Shown here: piece after piece, positions 14,791 to 25,075 of the stretch
Layout of the letters: each line of letters opens with the position of its first letter
Numbering within the stretch: position 1 is the stretch's first letter
NCBI GenBank assembly: GCA_019321725.1
Contig: CM033109.1
Coordinates: 5,983,993 to 6,047,992, forward strand
DNA length: 64,000 nt
Direction: 5' to 3'
Source of the DNA: Paulownia fortunei
Taxonomy: Eukaryota > Streptophyta > Magnoliopsida > Lamiales > Paulowniaceae
The notes under the pieces: model-generated
Told to the model about the DNA's origin: nothing
Databases searched by the model: none
The model's input: the letters and a program-made list of their open reading frames with translations, nothing else
Program-made: the position numbers and the translations under genes

Positions 14791-16077
14791 TGTTGCGAAA
14801 ATTCGTGAATGCAAGTGCACATTATCGTTACAAGTAATAAAATGATGAGTAGATTATTGTTCTAGGACTATTAAATTACTAAATACCAAAATTTTATCGA
14901 CTCTAATTTTATTTGAACAAACGAAAGCGAGTGACAATTAATGCAAATGAATTTAAATTACTTTACAAAATGATGCGCAAAATTAAGTAAAAACGAATAT
15001 CAATGATTATAAAGATCTAGGGTTATGATTTCATCATAATTAGTTTAAGTTGAATAATCTATCTCATCAATTTTAACTTATTTCTCAAGTGATAGTCGAG
15101 AATCCCTAAATTATCCATTAGCCTCTTCCAAGGTCTAATGAAAATACCATCAATTGCTAACTCACTATATTCCTATGTGAATTACAACAATCAATAATTC
15201 ATTTAGTTATATGGATCTCCAACAAAACTACACAAACCATGAAACTATATTCCTATCTCACATGTAATTTATGATTCTCTACACCTAGAACTATACACAT
15301 ATATCACATCTCGGGTCAATATGATTATCAAATCATTCAATTAGTGACCAAATAATTGAAAGCATTAAGAACAATGTAGAAAACTCAACTTGATAGATAA
15401 ATCAATAATTGACTTGATAAAAATATTCAACACATCTTAATTAGATTACATCACAACCCTAGAAATGGAAATTAGTTCATGATGAAAATAAGAAATATCT
15501 TAACAATATTCATACACATCTTCAAATGAAGAGATGAAAATAAAATCAAACTTCAAAGAGGATGAGCTTTTCTTTCCTTGTCGATATCTTTTTTTAAGCT
15601 TAGAAGAATTCTCTCCTCTTTCCCAAAATTCCTTCTTCTTGTCTTGTTCTTCCTTTTTCACTATCTTGTCTCTTCTCTTTTGTCTCAAAAATCCTCATCT
15701 CCTCTCATTTAGAGGCTCTTGAAATTTTAAAAGTCTGATTGGGATGCCCTAAAGAGGGCAAAATATCAATTTTAGCCCACAAATCCGTCAGGCAGCGCCT
15801 AGGCGCTGATTGGCAGTGCCTAGCGGCCTTCACTAGACAAAATTCATTGTCCAATAGCTGCAGCGCCTAGGCGCTGAAGCTACTGTTCATCGAACGAAAA
15901 TAATTTTTTTTTTTGAAACAAGTAGATATTTTGGCACATCCATTGACATTCTTCCTTTATCTTCAACTCTGCAAAATAAACGCTAAACACAATAATAAAA
16001 ATCATAAAAAATCTCGAAAACTAAATAAAAAGTTAAGCAAATGGTGCTCAATTTATGAGTATAATTTTCACTCATCA
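14791..16077 (-). mobile_element. Solo LTR (1287 bp) inserted in RT
   Basis: On the minus strand the sequence begins TGATGAGTGAAAATTATACT and ends TTTTCGCAACA, the TG...CA ends of an LTR. It is flanked by the perfect 5-bp target duplication AGAAC (14786-14790 and 16078-16082). Removing the LTR and one AGAAC copy rejoins the RT reading. No internal retroelement sequence is present, so this is a solo LTR, normally made by recombination between two LTRs. The TGATGA start is typical of Gypsy OTA LTRs. It differs from the LTRs of the host element, so it is another family. Confidence 0.92.
15793..15876. repeat. Two copies of a perfect 16-bp palindrome in the solo LTR
   Basis: CAGCGCCTAGGCGCTG, identical to its own reverse complement, occurs at 15793-15808 and 15861-15876. 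An imperfect third form (GGCAGTGCCTAGCGGCC) lies between, at about 15812. The GC-rich palindromes stand out from the AT-rich surroundings and could be protein-binding sites or hairpins in the LTR. The function is unknown. Confidence 0.8.
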
Positions 16078-16452
16078 AGAACCTTGTACTCAATTGGGAA
16101 AAATGTCATTTCATGGTAACAACTTGTATAGTTTTTGGACACATTATTTCATCAAAAGATTTTGAAGTAGACAAATCTAAAATTGAGTTAATTGATAATT
16201 TGCTAATACCAAAGTCTAGGAAAGAGGTAAGATCATTTTTAGGACATGTTGATTTTTATAAAAGATTTATCAAAGATTTTAGTATAATATCTAAACCTTT
16301 GTGTAGTTTTCTAACAAAAGACACTATATTTGAATGGACTGAAAATTATAAAAATATTTTTGTTAAGCTTAAAAGCATGCTTACGTCTGCTCCAATCATG
16401 TAGCCTCCAGATGACTTTACCTGTTGAAATAAAATGTGATAACAGTGACTAT

Positions 16453-16698
16453 GTTGTTAAAGTTGTATTAGGATAAAGAAAAGATAAGAAACCATATGTT
16501 ATTTACTATGCAAGTAACACTTTAAACAATGCTCAATTGAATTATTCAACAACTGAAAAATAATTACTTGCTAATGTTGTTGAAGTTGTATTAGGATAAA
16601 GAAAAGATAAGAAACTATATGTTATTTACTATGCAAGTAAAACTTTAAACAATACTCAATTGAATTATTCAACAACTGAAAAATAATTACTTGCTGTA
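16453..16698 (+). repeat. 123-bp tandem duplication in RNase H
   Basis: Units at 16453-16575 and 16576-16698 are nearly identical. Both encode the KDKKPYVIYYAS / LNNAQLNYSTTEK part of RNase H. The length is a multiple of three, so it does not shift the frame, but each unit contains the same TAA and TAA-type stops. The duplication therefore arose after, or together with, decay of the element. Confidence 0.85.
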
Positions 16699-17820
16699 GT
16701 TTTTACATTGGACAAAATTGGATCTTATCTTGTTGTCTTACTAGTTGTTGTTTTCATTGATCATGCAGCTCTTTTTAAAAAAAAAAGATGTCAAACCTAG
16801 ACTGATTAGGTGGATTCTCTTGCTCCACGAATTCAACATTATGATTCGAGATAAGAAATGAGTAGAGAATATGGTGGCTGATCATTTGTCGAGATTTGTT
16901 TGTGATGACTCAATTCAAACCACACCCATTAATGACACTTTCTCTTATGAACAACTATTTAATATTTCTATTTTACTTTAGTTTGCTGACATTGTTAATT
17001 TTCTTGTGACAGAAAAGATGTCATCACATTGAAACTCCCAAGACAAAAAGAAGTTTTTGATTGATGTGAAATTTTTTTATTGGGATAATCCATACTTATT
17101 CAAATATTGTTCTGATTAAATCTTTTGAAGATGCATGCCTGACAATGAGATATGTAATATTGTTAAATTTTGTCATTCAGAAGCATGTGGTGGTCACTTT
17201 TCGACAAAGAAAATCGCTGCAAATATCATGTGAATTTTATTGGCCAACTCTTTTCAAAGACACTTACACTTCTGCAAAAGTTGTAAAAATTTTCACAAGT
17301 TAGAATCTATTTAAAAGCGAAACATGATGCCCCTACACCTTATCCTAGTAATTGAAATATTTAATTATTAGGGTATTGACTTAATGGGACCATTTTCATT
17401 ATCATCTGGTTTTATTTATATATTGATCGCCATTGATAATGTCACAAAATGGATCGAGACAATTCTCTATCAAAACAATGATTACAAAATAGTGATGAAA
17501 TTTTTGAAAAAAAATATTTTAAGTCAATTTGGAATCCTCGATTCATTATCAGTGGTGGAGGAAAATATTTTTATAACAAAATTTTTGGACTTTAATGAGG
17601 AAATATGGAATCATACATAAAGTTGCAGCCCCTTATCACCCTCAGATAAATGGATAAATTGAGCTCGCAAATAGGGAGATAAAACAAATTTTGGAAAAGA
17701 CAGTTAAACCAAATCGTAAAGATTGGTCTCTTAGACTTATCGATACACTTTGGGCATATAGAACTACATTCAAAACATCATTAGACATCTCTAACTTTAT
17801 TTATTTTGTAGGCTTTCTTT

Positions 17821-18660
17821 CTTTTATTTTTTTCTTTTTTCAGTTAAGTTGCGGATAACGGTACACTGTGGCTATTAAAGTCGGACTTATTAGTTTCCAA
17901 AACAACAAAAATCTATATACAAAGTTTCTCTCTCTTTTTCACTCTTTTTTATTATTATTTCCAAAATAGATGATATTTTTTAACTGTCAAGAAGTGATTT
18001 ACTTTTCTTTCTAAAATACAATTTTAAAATTTTATAAAATCAAGATTGAAAGATTAAGGATGCTTATGCATAAGGGTATCCTAGGGGACATACGATAAAT
18101 AATTGAAGTAAAGATAAGAGTGGAAAGTGAGTTTTCGTACGAGTCTTCAAACTTGCTTACTAGATACATGCCTGATTTTGGTAAAAGTATATGTTCAAAA
18201 AAATGAAGGGCGATAAAAATACAAGTTTATTACAAATGTGCTCGATAGACTTGCAACACAAAGTATCGTTCCTTAGGAATGTTTTCTAAAAATTGAGAAG
18301 ATAAAATTCAATTCATTATGGATGGACTGAGTAATGAGTATTTAGATGATATTCTACTAACTCTTAAGACACATTTATGTGGATTAGTGTATCGTGCAAT
18401 TCTTGATTTATGAAATTACTTTTGGGATGAATATAAGCATTATAGTCTTTAGAATCTGACATTAAAAGACTCTGTTTGCCAATTTATAAGAAAATTGAAT
18501 GGCAAGCATATCATCGACCCATAGAGGGCGTTTAAGCCATTACTGGACGTAAAACTAGAGGAAGATATGAGTCACTATCACAACTACATGTATATTCACG
18601 TGTAAGTAGATAAATTTTAAAATTTTATATGTCCTTATTTTCAACCTTTCTGACAAAAGA
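17821..18660. other. Unassigned stretch between integrase and LOG-like copy
   Basis: Integrase similarity stops at about 17820, in a pyrimidine-rich run. A weak gag-like reading (MDGLSNEYLDDILLTLKTHL) appears at about 18316-18375 on +, which could be a fragment of another retroelement. Nothing else is recognised. Confidence 0.3.
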
Positions 18661-18763
18661 AAAAGACGTGCAATAAATGTATTCCATGTTCACATCTCAA
18701 TAAATAGCACTATACTCACTCCATTTTGCACTACTCACTTTCAAAAAGAAGAAAAGAAAAAAA

Positions 18764-19332
18764 ATGGAAGAGTCTTCCACTCACAACTTCAACTGTATTT
18801 ATGTCTTTTGTGGAACCAATCTAGGAAAAAATGATGAGTTTATAGGGACAACCAATAATCTTTGTAGAATTTTAGCAGAAAGAAAAATTCATTTAGTGTA
18901 TGGGGGAGACAGTTGGGGTTAATGGGGAGTGTTGTTACTTCTGCTCTTGTAGGAGAAGTCAAAGTTTTAGGAGTTATCCCAAAATGTTTAATAGTACAGA
19001 ATATTACAAGTATGACCATCGGAGATGAGCTTAATGTGTCATATATTCAGGACAGAATGTCTAACATGTTAAATAATGTGGATGCATTCATCATCCCATC
19101 TGGTGGTTTTGGTACACTGGAGGAGTTATTCCAAGTTATCTCTTGAGCACAACTCAACACTCACCAGAAACATGTAGGTATTCTTAATATTAATGATTTC
19201 TATAATGGTTTGCTATTTTTTGTAGATCTTGCTATAGAAAAAGATTTTATTTTACCGTCTGCGAGACGAATCCTCATTTCTACTTCAACACTTGACTAAC
19301 TGATTGGTCAACTTCTAGCATATGTGTCATAA
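18764..19332 (+). pseudogene. LOG-like cytokinin phosphoribohydrolase pseudogene, intronless
   Basis: LOG enzymes release free cytokinin base from its riboside 5'-monophosphate. Reading from ATG at 18764 gives YVFCGTNLG (family: VFCGSSxG), LAERKIHLVYGG, GLMGSVVTSA, VLGVIPK, a DRMSNM segment where LOGs have RKxxM, VDAFIIPSGGFGTLEEL (family: LPGGYGTLEE, so the Pro before GG is Ser) and a C-terminus ending AYVS-stop at 19330. The span of about 190 codons is near full length. Lesions are a one-base frameshift at about 18912-18916, TGA at 19144-19146 where the family has Trp, and TAA at 19297-19299. Plant LOG genes normally have several introns and this copy has none, so it looks like a retrocopy. 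A TATA-like AATAAATAG lies about 65 bases upstream. It sits between the integrase and the 3' non-coding region of the Gypsy element. Confidence 0.85.
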
Positions 19333-20197
19333 CCAAATCTAGCCTTGGCTTGTGTAGATTAGTCCAACAGGGACAATGGTCGAAAATGCAAAATGAATTT
19401 AACTCTCAACCTGTGAAATTTATCCTGAATAGTTTCAACTAATAGTGTGTGTTTTGTATTATTTCAATTTTATTTTTTTCAATAAGTTATATTTCAGGTG
19501 ATATCTTTTAAACTTTACTTTCCTATCTACTTTTGATATTGAGGACCATGTCTCGATTAGGTTGGGGAGGATAGTTGATATCATGTTTTATGTGTTCAAT
19601 GCGTATTTTTTTATTTTTTTTTTAAAAAATCAAGCGTGTTTTCTTTTAGGTTCATTGAAACCATGAGTAGGGTGGCTAGAGTAAAAGGTAATCTTTTGAC
19701 ACTCTTGAGATGAACCCTCATTTTTTATTTTATTTATTTTGCATAACATGGTATGTTTGTGAAGTTTTTAATTGAAATTTTGTGAATTGTCAAGATATAA
19801 TTGCAATCCTCTTTTTGTTAGAGTCCAAGAGTATTATCTTTAAAAAAAAAAATAGTTTTGTGCACATCCTAAGCCTTGTGGAAAGATTGATTGCGATACA
19901 TATAACTGAAAATTTCGACCATGTTAAAGTATTTACTTTAATATTCACACATCTTTTGTGAATAAGTGGAGAGTTTGAAAAAACAAGCATTCTGGACTTT
20001 AATTGATCATTTGAATTGGTTTCGTTACAATTTGAGATGCTTAATTATGTCTACCTTGCATGTGGAGAAATGAATTAGATAAACCTGTGTAGTTATCTAT
20101 TTCTATTGAAATATTTCACTTTGTAGCTACTGATGTGAGTATAATTATAAATTCTTTTTTTGATATTTTGTTATCATGCGTGTCATGTTGTAAAAAA

Positions 20198-20234
<37 letters not shown>

Positions 20235-20731
20235 CACCATTTCGTTTTTGGGTTAACTAATAATTTCAAGGCATATTTTGGTAAGACATATTAAGTATTT
20301 CAATTTTTGTGACTACCTATCTTATGCTCAATTTTAGTTTGAATGCTTGTCCTAAATCATTTAAATTATTTTCCTTAGTGTTTTAACTGTTTTCCAACTC
20401 TATAAGTCAACACTTTACCAACTTAAATGACAAACACTTACCTGTAAGAATATGGAGTTGAGGCTTTTTTATGATTGATTTTGAAGTTATATGTATTTTA
20501 ATCTATGGAATAAAAGGTTAGCTTAGTGCACATACGCACAACATTTTTTGAAAATTCTTACAAAAATAAATGTGGATAGCATCTGTGATCTCTAGCAAAT
20601 GACTGTTTGTGGTTGTTAGACTATTTTATAGATTTTTTCTTTTAATTCTGATCATCATGCCATGTTTTTTTTTGTATTACATTTTATTACGCTATAATTA
20701 TTAGGGACTAGTAATAAATTGTTTGGGGGTG
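19333..20731 (+). mobile_element. 3' non-coding region of the Gypsy element with polypurine tract
   Basis: From about 19537 the sequence resembles the conserved non-coding stretch found before the 3' LTR in plant OTA elements: a GAGGAC...TTGGGGAGG purine block, then GGTTCATTGAAACCATGAGT, ATGAACCCTCATTTTT and TTAGAGTCCAAGAGTAT. It ends in GGGACTAGTAATAAATTG and the purine tract TTTGGGGGTG (20722-20731), directly before the TGATGA of the LTR. The recognition rests on remembered consensus. An (AT)15 microsatellite lies at 20203-20232. Confidence 0.65.
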
Positions 20732-21590
20732 TGATGAACATTTAGAAGTGTATAATTAATTAGGATTTATATAATTATTTTTACTTTAAAATTATAATTA
20801 GAACTCTGAATTCAAGAATTTGTGTTTTAGAAATAAAATGGGAAATCAATATAAAAAAATGAGATTAAAAAGTTTTATCTTTTTTTATGCAGGTTTTAGA
20901 GAAACTAGCGTAACTTTTGATTATGAAATAGTTTTGGGTTAATTCTTAAGACTATGAATTGATAAGTCATTCATCTATAAGTTCTTTTAACTTTGGATGC
21001 TATATTAAATATGTAAGGATAAAAAAAGTTGGATTACAAATAGTTGTACAAAATAGATTACAAAAAATTCGGATCAGAGTTAAGTCCAACTCTAATTTAT
21101 TCTACCAATTATGTCATATCTCTTAAACTAAAATTGATTTTGGGCTAAAATTTGGATATGTCATACACAAGTGGTATATAAACGAGTTTGATCAATATAA
21201 GATGGTGAGAAAATATGTCAAAATAGTTAATAAACATGTTGCAATGCGCTGCTGATGTTGAATGATGACTCTTAAACATGATTCGGTAATTTGACCATAT
21301 CTGCCTCATCTGACTGCCAAATTTGACAAATGACATATGCAAATATATCAGCAAAGAAAAATCTATAATTTTTATTCTTTATCCATAATCAAATTCTAGT
21401 TGTATCTGGCCTGAAAACTCAATTAAATCGGGTAGGTGAAAATTTAGAGGATTTGGTGTAACAACTTACCAATTTTTGACAACTAACATACCACTTGATT
21501 GCTTAACTCCTCCATTATATGTTTGGTCTTTAGCATACTTTAAGCACTATAAATAGGTCATGTATTAAGCTTGTAATAGTGGATTGAAAG
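20732..21590 (+). mobile_element. Truncated 3' LTR (U3 to about the transcription start)
   Basis: Begins TGATGAACATTTAG right after a polypurine tract and runs through a TATA box (CTATAAATAGG at about 21547). Its reverse complement matches 23230-25075 along most of its length, with roughly 15% differences in a stretch compared by eye. Similarity stops 20-40 bases after the TATA box, where antisense gag sequence begins. The R-U5 part and the CA end are missing. Confidence 0.8.
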
Positions 21591-21594
21591 AATA

Positions 21595-22436
21595 AACATT
21601 ATACCATCATTGAAAGTTTTCTGCTAAATGGTCTATTTATTCTAAGGCTTCATCAGATTTTTTTATCAAGAAATTCACTATTACACATTATTTCAATAAA
21701 TTATTTTATTTTAGGAGTTAAATCTTTATAAAAGAAACTAACTAAGCACCATTTTTCAAAACCATGATATGGACATGAATTAAACAAATCTTTAAATCTT
21801 TTAGAAAGCTTCATTAGAATTTTGAGAGAAATTTTGGATTTATCTTTTCAAAGCATTCGTTTTATGAGTTGGAATTTTTTTTCTCAAAAATTTAGCTTGC
21901 ATTTCTGTCAAGTGCCAATTGACCTAGGTTTTAAATAATTAAGCCAAATTTTTGCTTTATCCATTAAAGAAAAAGAAAATAATTTGAGTTTAACAATCTC
22001 ATTTATATAAGTTTGATTATGAAAAGTGGTACATATTTTATCAAATTCTTTCAGATATAAATAAGGACTTTCAGAGTCTAAACCATAAAAATTAGAAAGT
22101 AAAGGAATCATACATGGCTTGAATCGAAAGTTATTTGCATTGAGAGAAAAAATGAAACAAGAATGAGAAGAATTTTGAGGAAATTACAAATAATAATGCA
22201 TGGTATGCACGTGTTAATTCTCATTTTCATCATGTACACTTTTATTTTCAGCTACGGTGAAGTGTGAGAAGGTGACTCAAATAAATTTCCAAACAAAGTT
22301 TCAGAATTATTTCTAACTAAACGCCGAGAATTATGACTACGATACCATATAACCATATAACCATATAATCATAAAGAAAATAAACACACAATATTTATAA
22401 AGAAAAAATATTTACAAACTTGAATACTTGCATTGC
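21595..22436 (-). mobile_element. Gypsy gag N-terminal part and leader, decayed
   Basis: On the minus strand the readable pieces are IPLLSNFYGLDSESPYLYLK, LKLFSFSLMDKAKIWLNYLK, a MQAKFLRK-like piece, TNALKR, a frameshifted SNEAF and SWF region, and EFLDKK followed by an ALE.IDHLAEN-like end. This is the retrotransposon gag domain of OTA Gypsy elements, with frameshifts and stops. It ends at about 21600, near the point where the plus-strand gag C-terminus at 12280 would continue. Confidence 0.82.
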
Positions 22437-22456
22437 CTTCCCCGACAAAGACGCCA
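22437..22456 (-). other. Primer-binding site (tRNA-Asp type)
   Basis: The minus strand reads TGGCGTCTTTGTCGGGGA. This differs at three positions from TGGCGCCGTTGCCGGGGA, the tRNA-Asp-complementary PBS used by plant Tat/Athila elements. It lies 6 bases from the CA end of the adjoining LTR, as expected for a 5' LTR on the minus strand. Confidence 0.85.
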
Positions 22457-22462
22457 AAATTT

Positions 22463-25075
22463 TGCTAAAACTTTAAGGTTGCAAACCCAAGTGTAGGTTG
22501 TGTCAAGTAATAAATTTATCGTGAGTCTGCGGTCGATCCACATGAAAGTTGTTTGAATATTTCAAGATTATATTTTTTTAAAAAAAAAGGGCTTTCTATG
22601 GTTTAAAAAATATAAAAAACAATAATGTATATTATAACTAAGAAAAATTAAAGTAATAAAAGTACTGAGAATTAGGGATCCACTCTTAAGTTTTGGATAG
22701 AGGACGATTATCTATTCTTTTTACCTCTTTCAATTACCACTATTGGAATCCATACATAATGAAGATTCCAATGAAATAAGATAATTATGATAGTGTCTTA
22801 CTATTCATAAATTATTTATTAACGCCAACACTTTTTAATGGGATCAAGTATTTATACACATTTGTCTACAATAAATCAATATTTCACGTTAGCAGTTGGT
22901 GTAGTAAAACCAAATATCTAGCTAAATGAACTGAAATATTTGTTGTGTCATTAGTGATATATAAATAAAAAATCAACATAAAACATGTAGGGTTTAAATC
23001 AAAAATTAAAACAATAATACAACACAGTTAAACATTATCTATCTTTATAACCGTTTCTCTTCCTCCATCAAAAGATTCACCCTTTCTCCTTAATTAAATG
23101 AAATTCAAAAAGACATAATAAAAGTAGAAAAAACTAAAAATAGAAGAGAATCGAGAGAATACATTAACTACAAAATTTACATTACTACTAGAAAACTTAA
23201 TCTAAAAAAACCCTCAACCCCCCTTTCTTTCAAGCTTAATACATGGTCTATTTATAGTGTTTGGAGTATGTTAAAGGCCAAACATATAATGGAGAAGTTA
23301 AACAATTAAGTGGTATGCTAGTTGTTAAGAATTGGTAAATTGTTATACCAAATCCCCTAAATTTTCATCTATCGAATTGAATTAAATTTTTAGGTCAGAT
23401 ACAACTAGAATTTGATGATGTGTAAATAATAAAAATTGTAGATCTTTCTTTTCTAATATATTTGTATATGTCATTTGTCAAATTTGGCTACTTGATGATG
23501 GAGATATGATCAAATTACTGAATCTTGCTCAAGAGACATCCTTCAACATCTCATGTTTATTGATCATTTTGACATACTTTCTCATCATCTTATCTCAGCA
23601 AACTTGTTTATCTACCTCTTGTGTAGACCCGACCACGGGCCGGGTCAGAACTAGATTCGGCCTGTAATCAGACCTTGGTCAATGGGTTAGAACCCATTAA
23701 CTACAGTTCACAGGCCGGTTACAGGTTCGATTGCCCATGAACTGAAGGACCAGAACTGCCTGACCCGATGATTTTTTTATTTTTTTAAATTTTTTTATTT
23801 ATTAATCAAAATACTGAAAATAGTGTAAATATGTTATATAGGTTTTGATCCTGGAACTTTCAAATTATTTACAGAACATTCTAACCAACTGAGTTAATGA
23901 GTCATATGTTTATATTTTTTAATAAGTGCATAAATAAGTCTCGTAATTTGTTTTTTCATGTTTTTTCCCTCAAATTGAGTTTTTTGAAAATCAATATAAT
24001 TGGTGTTGTGTTCCTCTTTAAATTTAATTAATTAGTTTGAACAAGTTACAAATCAAGTTTTATGTTTAAGCATTCTACATTTCATCTTAATAATAAATAA
24101 AATTTTAAAAATTATCTAATGATGCTACTTTAGAATTATATTAATAGTAAGTAAATTTATAATTTTTTAAAAATATTTAATAATGTTACTTTATAATATA
24201 TAGTGTTTATTCTCCAAATTATTGTAATAGTGCATCGATTTTATATTATAGCATTAACTCCAAAGACCAAAATTTAGTAAATTGTGATTTATCAATGTAG
24301 TATAAATGAAAAAATTATTTTTTAAAAATTTCAAAAATTAATTTAATCACTTTTGTTTTTGACCATATGCTTAAATTTTAGCTATTTTTTTTTTTCAAAT
24401 TTAAGTTAATTTTTTTCATTAAATTAAAAAAATTAACAATATTTTTTACTAATTTAAGTTTAAAAAATTAAAAAAATAAAATAAAATATAAAGGTCGGAA
24501 CTAGAATCAGAACTGGCGGTTAATCGGAACCGTAACCAAAACCTGCCTTGACGGTTAAGGTTAAGAGTTGGAATTTTCTTGAGCCGTGGAACCGGCGGTT
24601 CTGAACCGTAACCGGCGATTTTTGAACCATGGTCAGGTCTACTCTTGTGTATAATATATCCAAATTTCATCTCAAAATCAATTTTGATTTAACAAATATT
24701 ATCAAATTGATAAAATAAATCAGAATTGGGTTTAACTATAATTTGAATTTTTGGTGATAATTACTTGTAATCCAACTTGTTTGATCTTTATACATTTAGT
24801 ATGAGATCCAAAGTTTACATGAACTTGTAGATGAATGATTTATCAATCCATAATCTCAAGAAATAATCCAAAACTATTTTAAAATCAAAAGTTAAGTCAA
24901 TTTCTCTAAAATCTACATAAAAAAAGATAAAACTTTTTAATCTCATTTTTTAATGTTGATTTTTCATTTTATTTCTCAAATACAAAAATGCTTTAATTGT
25001 GAGTTCTAATGATAATTTCAAAATAAAAATAATTATATAAATCCTAATTAATTGTACATTTTTAAATATTCATCA
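22463..25075 (-). mobile_element. 5' LTR of the Gypsy element, split by a hAT insertion
   Basis: On the minus strand it begins TGATGAATATTTAA (ending at 25075) and ends GTTTTAGCA at 22463, next to the PBS. A TATA box (CTATAAATAGACC) lies at about 23255. Without the 1018-bp hAT insertion and one target copy the LTR is about 1587 bp. Its U3 half is the inverted counterpart of 20732-21590. No 5-bp target duplication matches the flank of the other LTR. Confidence 0.85.
23624..24641. mobile_element. Non-autonomous hAT-type element, 1018 bp
   Basis: The ends are inverted: TAGACCCGACCACGG on the left and TAGACCTGACCATGG as the reverse complement of the right. The element is flanked by the 8-bp direct duplication CTCTTGTG (23616-23623 and 24642-24649), diagnostic of hAT-type insertion. 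The other LTR copy shows the empty site, CCACTTGTGTATGACATATC in its reverse complement, matching the sequence on both sides here. GC-rich subterminal repeats (GGTTACGGTTC / GAACCGCCGG types) flank an AT-rich core. No transposase frame is present. Confidence 0.92.

Larger units (their letters stand above)
12280..17820 (+). mobile_element. Ty3/Gypsy (OTA, Tat/Athila-like) gag C-terminus and pol, decayed
   Basis: Order on + is gag C-terminus, protease, RT, RNase H, integrase. The gag part has a CCHC knuckle at about 12470-12515 (CSNCELMGHSINKC) and the conserved KSLEETLQIFM. The protease (13314-13673) has SVNLL, LQLIDRSIKVPKG, VDFIILDTEP and ILGCPFLETS, but the active-site D-x-G is altered to DFD. 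RT starts near 14230 and has CIDYRKLNSVTRKNHFPLP, FGLCNAPATF-like sequence and the FMDD catalytic box (about 14705). It is interrupted at 14791-16077 by a solo LTR and resumes with NLVLNWEKCHFM. RNase H (about 16420-16970) and integrase (about 17100-17820, with IDLMGPF and SGFIYILIAID) follow. Many stops and frameshifts make it inactive. Integrase breaks off after the [16 protein letters not shown] motif. The gag N-terminus and a 5' LTR are missing on this strand. Confidence 0.88.

Noticed and set aside
18764..19332. Functional LOG gene with introns
   Set aside because: The family motifs run on without introns, and two stops plus one frameshift break the frame.
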